A DNA stretch of 64,000 nucleotides from Microbacterium sp. LWO12-1.2 (GCF_040675875.1 NZ_JBEGII010000001.1:496001-560000); one strand, 5' to 3'. Shown: positions 51,066-59,763, counted from the first letter of the stretch. The notes: a model not told the origin generated them from the sequence alone. Numbers and translations: made by a program.

Positions 51066-52550
51066 ATGGTTGCTTCACGATCCGCCCTCACCCGCGCGGA
51101 GATCGTCGACCGACTCCGCGATCTGATCGGCGACGATCAGGTCGAGACCGACGCTCGCGAACTGCGCGAGGCGAGCGTCGACCGCTTCAAGAAGTACACG
51201 TCGGTGCACGGGATCTTCGACGGACCGATCCCTGCGGCGATCGCCTACGCCCGCTCCACGGACGATGTCTCCGCGATCCTCGCCTTCGCCGAGGAGAACC
51301 TGATCAACGTCGTGCCCCGCACGGGCAGGACCGCGACCGAGGGAGGTCTGGAGACCATCGTCGACGACACCATCGTGCTCGATGGCTCGCGCATGGACGC
51401 GATCCTCGAGATCGACCCGATCGACATGATGGTCACCGCACAGTGCGGGGTCCCTCTTCAGGTGCTTGAAGATACCCTGCGTGCGCAGGGTCTGACGACA
51501 GGCCATTCCCCGCAGTCCAAGCCGCTCGCACAGATGGGCGGGCTGGTCGCGACGCGGTCCATCGGCCAGTTCTCCACGCTCTACGGCGGCATCGAGGACA
51601 TGGTCGTCGGCCTCGAGGCGGTGCTCCCCGGCGGACGCGTCACCCGGATCAAGAATGTCCCCCGTCGTGCCGCAGGTCCCGACATCCGGCACATCGTGAT
51701 CGGCAACGAGGGTGCCCTCTGCGTGATCACCGAGGTGACGGTCAAGGTGTTCCGGTACCAGCCGGAGAACAACCGCTTCCTCGGATACCTCGTCGAATCG
51801 CTGCCCGCGGGCGTCGCTGGACTGCGGGAGATCATCGTCGCGGGGTATCACCCGTCGGTCGCCAGGGCGTACTCCGAAGAGGATGCCGCGCAGCACTTCT
51901 CGCACTTCGCAGATGGCAAGGCCGTCGTCGTGGTCGTGGCGGAGGGGCCTCAGGGGATCGCCGACGCGACAGCCGACGGTGTGGAGGCGATCTTCGCCGG
52001 GATCCCGCATGAGAAGGTCGACCCTGCGCTGATCGAGCACTGGTTCGACAACCTCAACTGGGGTCAGGAGAAGATCGACGCCGAGAAGCGGGAGATGCGG
52101 GAGAAATCGCATCTGGGGTACACCACCGAGGTCTCGATCGACTGGTCCGGTGTCGCCGAGCTCTTCGAATCCGTGATGCGCCGGGCGCGGAACGAGTTCC
52201 CGCACGCGGCCGATCTCACGATGCTCGGCGCGCACTCGTCGCACAGCTATCAGACGGGGACCAACCTGTACTTCGTGTACGACTACGACATCTCGTGCGA
52301 GCCGCGCGAAGAGATCACCGAGTACCACGAGCCGCTCAACGCGATCGTGGTCGAGGAGGCGCTGCGGCTCGGCGGGTCGATGGTCCACCACCACGGCATC
52401 GGGAAGTACCGCACGCCCTGGACCCTCGAGGAGCACGGCAGCGCCTTCGAGCTGCTACGGGTGCTGAAGGACGGCATCGACCCCCACGGCATCATGAACC
52501 GCGGCACGATCTACCCGCTGGACATAGCGGAGACGGCGTCACCGGCGTGA
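51066..52550 (+). CDS. FAD-linked oxidase (AGPS/glycolate oxidase family)
   Basis: A 494-residue FAD_binding_4 plus FAD-oxidase_C enzyme. The FAD loop VVPRTGRTATEGG, NIQPLQVLE-like QCGVPLQVLED, GHSPQSKPLAQMGGLVATRSIGQ, and the C-terminal MVHHHGIGKYRTPW match the alkyl-dihydroxyacetonephosphate synthase/D-lactate dehydrogenase group. AGPS enzymes use flavin for a non-redox ether bond exchange; other members oxidise 2-hydroxyacids. The HHHGIGKYR motif is the AGPS active-site tyrosine/His block. Strong spacing to neighbours; GTGA overlap with the kinase downstream. Confidence 0.88.
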   Translation: MVASRSALTRAEIVDRLRDLIGDDQVETDARELREASVDRFKKYTSVHGIFDGPIPAAIAYARSTDDVSAILAFAEENLINVVPRTGRTATEGGLETIVDDTIVLDGSRMDAILEIDPIDMMVTAQCGVPLQVLEDTLRAQGLTTGHSPQSKPLAQMGGLVATRSIGQFSTLYGGIEDMVVGLEAVLPGGRVTRIKNVPRRAAGPDIRHIVIGNEGALCVITEVTVKVFRYQPENNRFLGYLVESLPAGVAGLREIIVAGYHPSVARAYSEEDAAQHFSHFADGKAVVVVVAEGPQGIADATADGVEAIFAGIPHEKVDPALIEHWFDNLNWGQEKIDAEKREMREKSHLGYTTEVSIDWSGVAELFESVMRRARNEFPHAADLTMLGAHSSHSYQTGTNLYFVYDYDISCEPREEITEYHEPLNAIVVEEALRLGGSMVHHHGIGKYRTPWTLEEHGSAFELLRVLKDGIDPHGIMNRGTIYPLDIAETASPA

Positions 52551-53950
52551 CAGCGACGGCGGGCGGCTACGTCGTCGCCATCGACAACGGATCTCAGAGC
52601 ACGAAGGTGCTGATCGTAGACGGTGACGGGGTCGTGCACGCCGATGCGCGGGTCCCGCTCCGTCCGTATGCGTCTCCTTCGCCCGGCCGCTGGGAGCACC
52701 CGGAAGACGATCTTTGGGACTCTGTGGTCGACGCGGTCCGTGAGGCCCTCGGCCGCTTCGAGGGAGATCTGTCGGAGATCCGCGGGGTCGGTCTGTGCAC
52801 GATCCGCTTCTGCCGCGCGGTGCTGCGTCGGGATGGGTCTCTTGCGCAACCGGTGATGAGCTGGATGGACGAGCGGCTCCCGCGCGCGTACGAGCGAGAA
52901 GTCGACGACGCGGCGTACGTCACGACGTCCTCCGGATACATCGGACATCGGCTCACCGGAGAACGTCGTGACGCGGCCGGGAACTACCAGGGCATGTGGC
53001 CGATCGACACCCAACGGTGGGCGTGGAGCGAGGATGCCACGGAGTATGCCCGCACCGGCATGGATCCGGGGATGCTGTTCGAGCTCGTCGCACCGGGGCA
53101 GCCACTGGGCCGGGTGACCGCGGCGGCCGCGGAGGTGACCGGGCTGCCCGCGGGCATCCCAGTGATCGCCACCTCGAACGACAAGGCCGTGGAGGCGCTC
53201 GGGGCAGGGCTCCGGGATCAGGGTGACGTGCTGCTGTCCTTGGGCACCTACGTGGCCACCATGACCCCGGGCGCCGGACCGTTCGCGCCCCACTCCGATG
53301 TGTGGACGAATTTCGCCGCCGAACCGGGTTCCTATCTGTACGAGAGTGCGGGCGTCAGACGGGGGATGTGGACGGTGAGCTGGTTCCGTGATCTCCTCTC
53401 CGCCTCAGGTCCGGTGTCGGAGGAGCAGTTGAATCTCGGCGCCGAAGGGGTCCCGCCCGGTGCGGGGGGACTGATCGTCGCCCTCGACTGGCTCGCTCCG
53501 GCAGACGAACCTTGGCGTCGCGGTGCGATCATCGGCTTCGACGGCACTCAGGGACGCTTCCACATCTACCGGGCGATCCTCGAAGCTCTCGCGATCGAGA
53601 CCGAAGCCGCGGATTCACGTGCGCGCCGCGCACTCGGGGTGGAACGCGAGGCGTTGATCGTCACCGGAGGCGGAAGTGCTTCGGGGCCGATGCTCGAGAT
53701 CCTCGCCGCGGTGTACGGTGTGCCCGTGCGCACCCCCCTGGTGCGAGACGCGGCGGGCATGGGAGCCGCGATCTGTGCCGCAGTCGGCATCGGAATGCAC
53801 GCGGGGTTCGACGAGGCCGTGACCGCCATGGTCGGCGTCGGCGCGCGTGTGGACGTGCCGAATGACCTCCAGGCGGCGTACCGGGATGTTGTCACGACGT
53901 ACGCGGGCGTCGTTCCCGGCATCCGTGCACTGTTCGCTCCTCCCGGCTGA
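52547..53950 (+). CDS. FGGY-family carbohydrate kinase
   Basis: A 467-residue ASKHA-fold kinase: YVVAIDNGSQSTKVLIVDGD (phosphate-1), ATSNDKAVEALGAGLRDQGD, LLSLGTYVATMT and GGGSASGPMLEILAAVYG. FGGY enzymes phosphorylate polyols or ketoses such as glycerol, xylulose or erythritol. GTG at 52547 overlaps the preceding stop (GTGA); it is the last gene of the operon, followed by an inverted repeat. Its pairing with an AGPS-like oxidase points to a phosphorylated polyol or ether-linked glycerol-like intermediate. Confidence 0.88.
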   Translation: MTATAGGYVVAIDNGSQSTKVLIVDGDGVVHADARVPLRPYASPSPGRWEHPEDDLWDSVVDAVREALGRFEGDLSEIRGVGLCTIRFCRAVLRRDGSLAQPVMSWMDERLPRAYEREVDDAAYVTTSSGYIGHRLTGERRDAAGNYQGMWPIDTQRWAWSEDATEYARTGMDPGMLFELVAPGQPLGRVTAAAAEVTGLPAGIPVIATSNDKAVEALGAGLRDQGDVLLSLGTYVATMTPGAGPFAPHSDVWTNFAAEPGSYLYESAGVRRGMWTVSWFRDLLSASGPVSEEQLNLGAEGVPPGAGGLIVALDWLAPADEPWRRGAIIGFDGTQGRFHIYRAILEALAIETEAADSRARRALGVEREALIVTGGGSASGPMLEILAAVYGVPVRTPLVRDAAGMGAAICAAVGIGMHAGFDEAVTAMVGVGARVDVPNDLQAAYRDVVTTYAGVVPGIRALFAPPG

Positions 53951-53973
53951 GGGGCCGTCGCCGTCCCCTCGCA

Positions 53974-54035
53974 CACACTTGCACGACGGAGTCACGTCTG
54001 CACGGAGCATCCGCCCATTCCGTCGTGCAGGTGTG
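53974..54035. terminator. inverted repeat/terminator after the FGGY kinase
   Basis: CACACTTGCACGACGGA (53974-53990) pairs with 54019-54035 at 16 of 17 positions, loop 28 bases. It separates the convergent operon end and the next minus-strand gene. There is no T-run, and repeated TGCACGAC-like motifs continue to 54050. Confidence 0.6.
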
Positions 54036-54071
54036 CGGGTGTCGTGCAACTGTGGCCCGAGGGCAGCGCGC

Positions 54072-54425
54072 TCAGCGCCAGATGGCGGCGATCGCGGCGT
54101 TGGCCGCGGTCAGGATGCCGACGAGCCAGAACATGACGGGCGGGATGGCGGCTCCGCGCTTCTGCCGCGCGGTGCCGATGCCGAGCAGCGCCCCGATGAT
54201 CAGCAGCAGCACGAGCTTCACGCCGATCTTCACGTAGTTCAGTTCGTAGGACATGCCCCACGGAGCGGCAAGGGCCAGCCCGGCGACAGCAGCGATGGCC
54301 ATGCCGACGCTCATCAGACGGGTGAACTCCCGCTTGCCGCCGAAGGCCTGCACCGCCCAGGCCCCGAAGAGCACGGCGAAGCCGATCAGGTGGGCGAACA
54401 GCACGATGTGGCGCAGGGTCTCCAT
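54072..54425 (-). CDS. small membrane protein
   Basis: A 117-residue protein with four hydrophobic segments (IVLFAHLIGFAVLFGAWAVQAFGG first; VLLLIIGALLGIGTARQKRG third) and a conserved-looking His in the first segment. I do not recognise a characterised family. The start is ATG at 54425; TAGCGT on the minus strand lies six bases upstream, so it is likely leaderless. Stands alone between the FGGY kinase and ribH. Confidence 0.75.
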   Translation of the reverse strand: METLRHIVLFAHLIGFAVLFGAWAVQAFGGKREFTRLMSVGMAIAAVAGLALAAPWGMSYELNYVKIGVKLVLLLIIGALLGIGTARQKRGAAIPPVMFWLVGILTAANAAIAAIWR

Positions 54426-54431
54426 GCCCTC

Positions 54432-54437
54432 ACGCTA
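54432..54437 (-). promoter_or_regulatory. -10 box of leaderless membrane-protein gene
   Basis: TAGCGT on the minus strand, six bases (GAGGGC) before the ATG at 54425. Confidence 0.45.
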
Positions 54438-54496
54438 CGATTCCTGCCGATATTCCGCCAGCAAGGACAGGCTGACCTCAGCCCACGCAGCTGACC

Positions 54497-54970
54497 TCAG
54501 CCGCGCAGCTCCCGCACGAGCAGTGCGGTGCGGAGGGCCGCGTCGGCAGCCTCTGCGCCCTTGTCCTCCTTGGACCCCTCGAGTCCGGCGCGGTCGAGTC
54601 CCTGCTTCTCATCGTCGAGGGTGAGTACGCCGAACCCGACGGGCTTGCCGGCGTCCAGGGCGACACGGGTGAGGCCGTCGGTGGTGGCGGCCGACACGTA
54701 CTCGAAGTGCGGAGTCCCTCCGCGGATGATCACGCCCAGCGCGACGACCGCGTCGGCTCCGCCGGCGAAGGCCGCCTGCGCGGCGAGAGCGAGCTCGAAC
54801 GACCCGGGCACCCTCACCAGCCGGTGCGTGGCCTGCGCCTCGGTCAGCACGCGCTCCGCGCCCGCGATGAGACCGTCGGTGATGACGTCGTGCCAGGTGC
54901 CGGCGACGATGACGACATGCAGTCCCCGCCCGTCGATGTTGCCGGTTGCGGGTGCTCCTGCGCCGCTCAT
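54497..54970 (-). CDS. ribH: 6,7-dimethyl-8-ribityllumazine synthase
   Basis: A 157-residue lumazine synthase, the penultimate step of riboflavin synthesis. VVIVAGTWHDVITDGLIAGA, VRVPGSFELALAAQ, ALGVIIRGGTPHFEYVS and FGVLTLDDEKQGLDRAG are canonical; it assembles as a pentamer or capsid. The ATG at 54970 overlaps the ribBA stop (ATGA). Last gene of ribD-ribE-ribBA-ribH. Confidence 0.97.
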   Translation of the reverse strand: MSGAGAPATGNIDGRGLHVVIVAGTWHDVITDGLIAGAERVLTEAQATHRLVRVPGSFELALAAQAAFAGGADAVVALGVIIRGGTPHFEYVSAATTDGLTRVALDAGKPVGFGVLTLDDEKQGLDRAGLEGSKEDKGAEAADAALRTALLVRELRG

Positions 54971-56232
54971 GCGTGGTCCTTTCCTTCTGCGAGAGCCTCT
55001 GCGAGCTCGTCCGCACCGATGATGTGACCCATGCGGTCACGCTTGGTCTCGAGGTACTGATGATTGTTGGGTCCGACGCCGACGATCAGCGGGACCTGCT
55101 CGACGACGTCCAGACCGAGTTCGCGCAGCTGCTTCACCTTGTCGGTGTTGTTCGTGAGCAGACGCACCTTCGATACGCCGAGGTCGGTGAGGATCCCTGC
55201 CGCTGCCGCATACTCCCGCGCGTCTGCCGGGAGTCCGAGTGCGAGGTTCGCGTCGACCGTGTCGAGACCCTCCTCCTGCAGGCTGTACGCGCGCAGCTTG
55301 TTGATCAGACCGATGCCGCGCCCCTCGTGGCCGCGCATGTAGATGACGATCCCGCCGTCCTTCTCGATCGCGTCCAGTGCGGCGTCGAGCTGAGGCCCGC
55401 ACTCGCACTTGAGCGAACCGAAGGCCTCTCCGGTGAGGCACTCTGAGTGCACGCGCACGAGTGCCGTCTCGCCGAGCTCGCCGGAGACGACCGCGATGTG
55501 GTCGGTGCCGGTCACCCGGTCCTTGTATGCCAGGAAGCGGAAGGTCCCGTGCGTCGTCGGCACCGTCGCGTCGGCGTGCAGGCTGACCCGTCGGTGCACC
55601 CGCGGTCCGGACTCGTCCTGGGGATCGATCTCGTTGAGGTGCGCGATGAGCTGCTCGATCGTGATGACCGGCACCCCGTCGCGCGCGCCGAGCTCGATCA
55701 GCCCAGGCAGGCGCATCATGCTGCCGTCCTCTGCGACGACCTCGGCGATCGCGCCGACCGGCTGCAGCCCGGCGAGACGCATCAGGTCGACGGCGGCCTC
55801 GGTGTGACCGCTGCGCTCGCGCACGCCGCCGTCGACGGCGCGGAGCGGCAGCACATGGCCGGGGCGGATGATGCTGAGCGCCGTGGACTGCGGGTTCGCC
55901 AGCACGTTGAGCGTGTGGGCGCGGTCGTGGGCGCTGATGCCGGTCGTGACGCCTTCCGCGGCGTCGACGCTCACGGTGTACGCGGTGGAGCGGGCATCCT
56001 CGCTGGCGGCGACCATGGGCGGAAGGTTCAGGTTGTCGGCGAGGTCGGTCGGCATCGGTGCGCAGATGAATCCGGACGACCAGCGCACGGTCCAGGCGAC
56101 CCACTCCGGCGTCGCGAGCTCGGCCGACAGGATGACGTCGCCCTCGTTCTCCCGGTTCTCGTCGTCGGCGACCAGCACGGGGCGGCCGGCGCGCAGCGCT
56201 TCCAGCGCCTCGGGGATCGTGGAAAGGCTCAT
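54967..56232 (-). CDS. ribBA: bifunctional DHBP synthase / GTP cyclohydrolase II
   Basis: A 421-residue fusion. The N-half (1-200) is 3,4-dihydroxy-2-butanone-4-phosphate synthase (DDENRENEGD, RPGHVLPLRA, SGHTEAAVDLMRLAG); the C-half (210-421) is GTP cyclohydrolase II (HSECLTGEAFGSLKCECG zinc site, MRGHEGRGIGL, NTDKVKQL). It makes both precursors of riboflavin. The ATG at 56232 overlaps the ribE stop by four bases. Confidence 0.97.
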   Translation of the reverse strand: MSLSTIPEALEALRAGRPVLVADDENRENEGDVILSAELATPEWVAWTVRWSSGFICAPMPTDLADNLNLPPMVAASEDARSTAYTVSVDAAEGVTTGISAHDRAHTLNVLANPQSTALSIIRPGHVLPLRAVDGGVRERSGHTEAAVDLMRLAGLQPVGAIAEVVAEDGSMMRLPGLIELGARDGVPVITIEQLIAHLNEIDPQDESGPRVHRRVSLHADATVPTTHGTFRFLAYKDRVTGTDHIAVVSGELGETALVRVHSECLTGEAFGSLKCECGPQLDAALDAIEKDGGIVIYMRGHEGRGIGLINKLRAYSLQEEGLDTVDANLALGLPADAREYAAAAGILTDLGVSKVRLLTNNTDKVKQLRELGLDVVEQVPLIVGVGPNNHQYLETKRDRMGHIIGADELAEALAEGKDHA

Positions 56233-56897
56233 CGCGAGCCTCCTTCCGGTGCGGCGCGGAACGCGAGCAGGCGCTCGACGTGCCGGGCGAGGATGTCTGT
56301 CTCGAGGTTGACGCGGTCGCCGACAGCGCGCGAGCCGAGCGTGGTGGCGGCGAGTGTCTCCGGGATCAGCGACACTTCGAACCAGTGCGCGAGGGACCCC
56401 GCACCTTCGTTCTGGGTCCCTGAGCTTGTCGAAGGGCTCACGGCGCTCACGGCGCTCACGGTGAGCGAGGTGCCGTCGACGGAGATCGAGCCCTTGTCGA
56501 CCACGAGTGGCGCGAGGTCTGCGGGGAGGCTGATCCGCAGCACACTCCACTGCGCGCCGGGGCGCACCTCGAGCACGTCGCCGGTGCCGTCGACGTGACC
56601 CTGCACGATGTGTCCGCCCAGGCGGGCGCCGACCGGCATGGCCTTCTCGATGTTCACGCGCGTTCCGACGGTGGCGCTGCCGAGCGCCGCCACGTCGAGC
56701 GTCTGCTTCATCACGTCGGCGTCGAAGGTGTCCGGCGTGGAGCCGACCACAGTCAGACACACGCCCGAGACCGCGATGGACTCGCCGTGAACCGCATCCG
56801 CGGCCGCACGGGGTGCACGCACGGTGAGTCGCCACCCGTCACCGGCGGATGCGATGGCGGTGATCTCGCCGATCTCCTCGATGATTCCCGTGAACAT
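56229..56897 (-). CDS. ribE: riboflavin synthase alpha chain, with repeat-derived insertion
   Basis: A 222-residue riboflavin synthase (MFTGIIEEIGEI; lumazine-binding repeats, GHIVQGHVDGTG; second domain IPETLAATTLGSRAVGDRVNLE). At residues about 154-162 the sequence PSTSSGTQN comes from a copy of the CTGGGTCCCTGAGCCTGTCGAAG repeat family inserted in frame in the linker or loop of domain 2 (after VSAVSAV). The protein is therefore slightly longer than usual (200-215). The ATG at 56897 overlaps the ribD stop by one base (TGATG). Confidence 0.95.
   Translation of the reverse strand: MFTGIIEEIGEITAIASAGDGWRLTVRAPRAAADAVHGESIAVSGVCLTVVGSTPDTFDADVMKQTLDVAALGSATVGTRVNIEKAMPVGARLGGHIVQGHVDGTGDVLEVRPGAQWSVLRISLPADLAPLVVDKGSISVDGTSLTVSAVSAVSPSTSSGTQNEGAGSLAHWFEVSLIPETLAATTLGSRAVGDRVNLETDILARHVERLLAFRAAPEGGSR
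56412..56436. repeat. dispersed CTGGGTCCCTGAGCTTGTCGAAGGG repeat inside ribE
   Basis: One copy, 24 of 25 positions as in the last unit at 11791-11815. It lies in frame inside ribE and encodes a Ser/Thr/Gly-rich loop. Confidence 0.85.
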
Positions 56898-57928
56898 CAG
56901 ACGGCTCCTTCGTTCTCGACCGCCGGATGGGCGATCGCCAGCAGATCGGCGCCCAGAGGCACCCATTCGTCGACCGTGAGGCGGTGCGCCTCTCCGATCG
57001 TCGAGACCCCGACATCGGTCAGCGCGACGCGGCGTCCGCCCAGCAGCACGGGCGCGACATAGGTCAGCACGCGGTCGAACAGCCCTGCCGCGATGAAGGC
57101 GCTGGCCAGCGTCGGCCCGCCCTCGATGAAGACGCGCTGCATGCCTCGGCTGTGCAGATCGGCCAGCACCGTGCGCAGGTCGGCGGTCTCGTAGAAGAGG
57201 GGCTCGTGAGGGTGGCGCCGTAGCGCCGCATCCTCGGGCGTCCGGCGCGTGCCGATCACGACGGGCACGGGCTGGTGCGGCAGCAGCGTGTCACCGTCGC
57301 GTGCGGTCAACGCGGGGTCGTCGGCGAGCACGGTGCCCGTGCCGACCACGATGGCATCGGAGGCGGCGCGGCGGCGATGCACATCCGCCCTCGCCTCGGG
57401 GCCGGTGATCCACTGGCTCGTCCCGTCGTCGGCCGCGGCGCGACCGTCGAGGCTCTGCGCCCATTTCACGGTCACGTGCGGTCGTCCCAGACGCTGCGCG
57501 GTCAGCCAGCCTTCGATCAGAAGATGCGCGGCATCGGCCTGCTCACCGGCCTCCACGTCGACCCCTGCGTTGCGCAGCCGGTCAGCTCCGCCGCCGGAAG
57601 CCGCCCCGGGGTCGTCGAGTGCGTAGACCACCCGGGCGATGCCGGCTTCCTGCAGCGCGACAGCGCAGGGGCCGGTGCGGCCGGTGTGGTTGCACGGCTC
57701 CAACGTCACGACGGCGGTCGCACCGCGCGCTGCGCCCGGGGCGAGCTTCGAGAGCGCGTCGACCTCGGCGTGCGGAGTACCGGCACCGTGGTGCCAGCCT
57801 TCGGCGAGCACCTCACCGGTGGGGGAGAGGATGACGGCTCCGACCTGCGGGTTCACGCCGCGGGGCCCGAGCGCAGCGAGCTGCAGGGCACGAGTCATGG
57901 CCCGGCGCTCGGTCTCGTTCACTGCCAT
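56897..57928 (-). CDS. ribD: bifunctional riboflavin deaminase/reductase
   Basis: A 343-residue RibD. The N-terminal deaminase has TPHAEVDAL and TLEPCNHTGRTGPC (zinc site); the C-terminal reductase has VTVKWAQSLDGR, SDAIVVGTGTVLADDPALT and VFIEGGPTLASAF. It performs the second and third steps of riboflavin synthesis. The ATG at 57928 follows the FMN riboswitch; an upstream ATG at 57973 lies close to the riboswitch hairpins and is unlikely. Confidence 0.96.
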   Translation of the reverse strand: MAVNETERRAMTRALQLAALGPRGVNPQVGAVILSPTGEVLAEGWHHGAGTPHAEVDALSKLAPGAARGATAVVTLEPCNHTGRTGPCAVALQEAGIARVVYALDDPGAASGGGADRLRNAGVDVEAGEQADAAHLLIEGWLTAQRLGRPHVTVKWAQSLDGRAAADDGTSQWITGPEARADVHRRRAASDAIVVGTGTVLADDPALTARDGDTLLPHQPVPVVIGTRRTPEDAALRRHPHEPLFYETADLRTVLADLHSRGMQRVFIEGGPTLASAFIAAGLFDRVLTYVAPVLLGGRRVALTDVGVSTIGEAHRLTVDEWVPLGADLLAIAHPAVENEGAV

Positions 57929-57984
57929 CCGTCGTCCTCCTGTGAGGCTCCGGGGGATGCAGAACGCGCGCACGGCGGCGCCTC

Positions 57985-58125
57985 GTGCTGCCTCCCTTCC
58001 GGACTAGCGAGGTTTCCCTCGCATCACCGTCGGTCCCGGATTTCCACCGGATCGGCACCGAGGTCTCCCTCAGCGCTCGCGGACTGTCACCGCCGGTTCG
58101 GATTCACACCGACCCCGGAGCACGT
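57985..58125 (-). promoter_or_regulatory. FMN riboswitch (RFN element)
   Basis: On the minus strand the RFN landmarks appear in order: GGGGTCGGTGTGAATCCGAA, CCGGCGGTGACAGTCCGCGA, GGTGGAAATCCGGGACCGACGG, and AGTCCGGAAGGGAGGCAGC; the final hairpin is about 57 bases before the ribD ATG. Binding of FMN would shut down the rib operon. Confidence 0.93.
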
Positions 58126-58216
58126 TGATGCTCTGAGTGTACTCAACACATCCGTGGGGGATTCATTCCGCGTCATATACCCGTCACTTCAGCGAGCGAG
58201 CGGTCCGGCAACGCGC

Positions 58217-59080
58217 TCACTTCAACAGACGGGAGAGCCGACGGTCTGCGAGAGGCTTGCCGCCGGTCTGGCAGGTGGGGCAGTACTCGAGCGAACGGTC
58301 GGCGAAGAACACGCTGCGCACCGTATCGCCGCAGACCGGACAGGTCTCGCCACGCCGTGCGTGCACCTGCATGCCGCGGCGCTTGGCATCCTTCAGGTCG
58401 GCAGGGGGCTTGCCTGATGCTTCGGTGACAGCTTCCGTCAGCGTCTGCTGCATCGCCGCGAACAGGCGATCGATGTCGTCGGGGGTGAGCGTCGCGGCGA
58501 TCGCATACGGGGACATGCGCGCGGCATGCAGGATCTCGTCGGAGTATGCGTTGCCGATGCCGGCGATGACGGACTGGTCGCGCAGCAGCCCCTTGATCTG
58601 CGTTCGCCGCCCTTCGAGCAGCGCGGCGAAGGCATCGCGGCTGAACTCGTCAGCGAGAGGATCCGGCCCGAGACGGGCGATCCCAGGCACCTCCTGCGGG
58701 TCGCGCACGACGTACACCGCGAGCGACTTCTTGGTGCCGGCCTCGGTCAGATCGAATCCGCTGCCGTCGTCGAGCGCCACACGCAGCGCGATCGGCGTCT
58801 TGCCCTGCTTGATGAGCGTGGCAGGCAGCGCCTCGTACCAGCGCAGCCAGCCCGCCTTCGCGAGATGGAACACGAGGTGCAGTTCCTCTCCGCACGAGAG
58901 CACGACGAACTTGCCGAGCCTGGCCGCCGCCGTGATCTCGGCGCCGTGCAGCGCGGTGATCGGCGGGTCGTACGTCTTCAGCGCGGCGATCGCAGCGACA
59001 CTCGTGCGGGTGATCGTGCGGCCGACGGCGCGCTCGCCGAGGAACACTGCGAGTCCATGTACCTCTGGCATCTCCGGCAT
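58217..59080 (-). CDS. Fpg/Nei-family DNA glycosylase
   Basis: A 287-residue base-excision glycosylase/AP lyase. MPEMPEVHG carries Pro2/Glu3 of the catalytic end; the H2TH region IKGLLRDQSVIAGIGNAYSDEIL is present; the zinc finger reads CPVCGDTVRSVFFADRSLEYCPTC. The finger has a Ser-Leu-Glu rather than the lesion-flipping GR pattern of Fpg, closer to the actinobacterial Nei2/MutM2 group. The ATG at 59080 has CAGGAT six bases upstream, possibly leaderless. Confidence 0.9.
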   Translation of the reverse strand: MPEMPEVHGLAVFLGERAVGRTITRTSVAAIAALKTYDPPITALHGAEITAAARLGKFVVLSCGEELHLVFHLAKAGWLRWYEALPATLIKQGKTPIALRVALDDGSGFDLTEAGTKKSLAVYVVRDPQEVPGIARLGPDPLADEFSRDAFAALLEGRRTQIKGLLRDQSVIAGIGNAYSDEILHAARMSPYAIAATLTPDDIDRLFAAMQQTLTEAVTEASGKPPADLKDAKRRGMQVHARRGETCPVCGDTVRSVFFADRSLEYCPTCQTGGKPLADRRLSRLLK

Positions 59081-59137
59081 GAGGTCATCCTGCCACCGGC
59101 ATCCGACATCGTCACCCCTCCATCCGGGGGAGGACGC

Positions 59138-59701
59138 TCAGAGCACCGGCCACTCCACAGGCGTGCGGTCGTCGTCGCGCAGCAGCCCGCCGAACCACCC
59201 GTCATCGCGACCGCGCGGGCTCGTCAGCGCCTGACGCTGCACCCCCTCGTATCGGAAGCCGAGTGCTCGCGCCGTGCGGGCTGAGGGTACGTTGCCGGCG
59301 ACGGCCCGCCAGCTGATGCGGACGAGGCCGAGCTCGCGGAAGCCCCAGTCGATCACGGCACGCGCAGCTTCGACGACGTAACCGTGACCTCGCCCCTCCG
59401 CGGTCACCCAGAACCCGATCTCCGCCTGGTCGCCGGTGTGGTGGGTCGTGATGTCGTGCAGCCCGATCATCCCGACCAGGTCGTCACCGACTCGTATCGC
59501 CCAGACGGCCTCGGCTCGATCGGCCCACCACTCGTCGACGCGACGCACGAAGTCCTCCCCGTCCGCCCGGCTGTACGGGCTCGGCACCGTCGTCCATCGG
59601 GTGATCTCGGGGTCCTGGCATGCCGCGGTGATCGCGTCGACATCGTCGTCCGTCGGTGCGGACAGCACGAGTCGCGCGGTCTCGAGTGTCACTTTCTCCA
59701 T
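59138..59701 (-). CDS. GNAT acetyltransferase (RimJ/RimL-like)
   Basis: A 187-residue GNAT protein: EKVTLETARLVLSAPTDDDVD, then IGFWVTAEGRGHGYVVEAARAV with the acetyl-CoA loop (GRGHGYV), and the C-terminal RTARALGFRYEGVQR. The RimJ/RimL group acetylates protein N-termini or small amines. ATG at 59701 is chosen over a GTG at 59707 because TACCGT lies exactly six bases before it. Divergent from mfd. Confidence 0.87.
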   Translation of the reverse strand: MEKVTLETARLVLSAPTDDDVDAITAACQDPEITRWTTVPSPYSRADGEDFVRRVDEWWADRAEAVWAIRVGDDLVGMIGLHDITTHHTGDQAEIGFWVTAEGRGHGYVVEAARAVIDWGFRELGLVRISWRAVAGNVPSARTARALGFRYEGVQRQALTSPRGRDDGWFGGLLRDDDRTPVEWPVL

Positions 59702-59707
59702 CCGCAC

Positions 59708-59713
59708 ACGGTA
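59708..59713 (-). promoter_or_regulatory. -10 box of leaderless GNAT gene
   Basis: TACCGT on the minus strand, six bases (GTGCGG) before the ATG at 59701. Confidence 0.45.
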
Positions 59714-59763
59714 CCGGCGCGATGGGAGGGATGCGGCAGCGCCTCGATGTCGGATGCCGCGAC

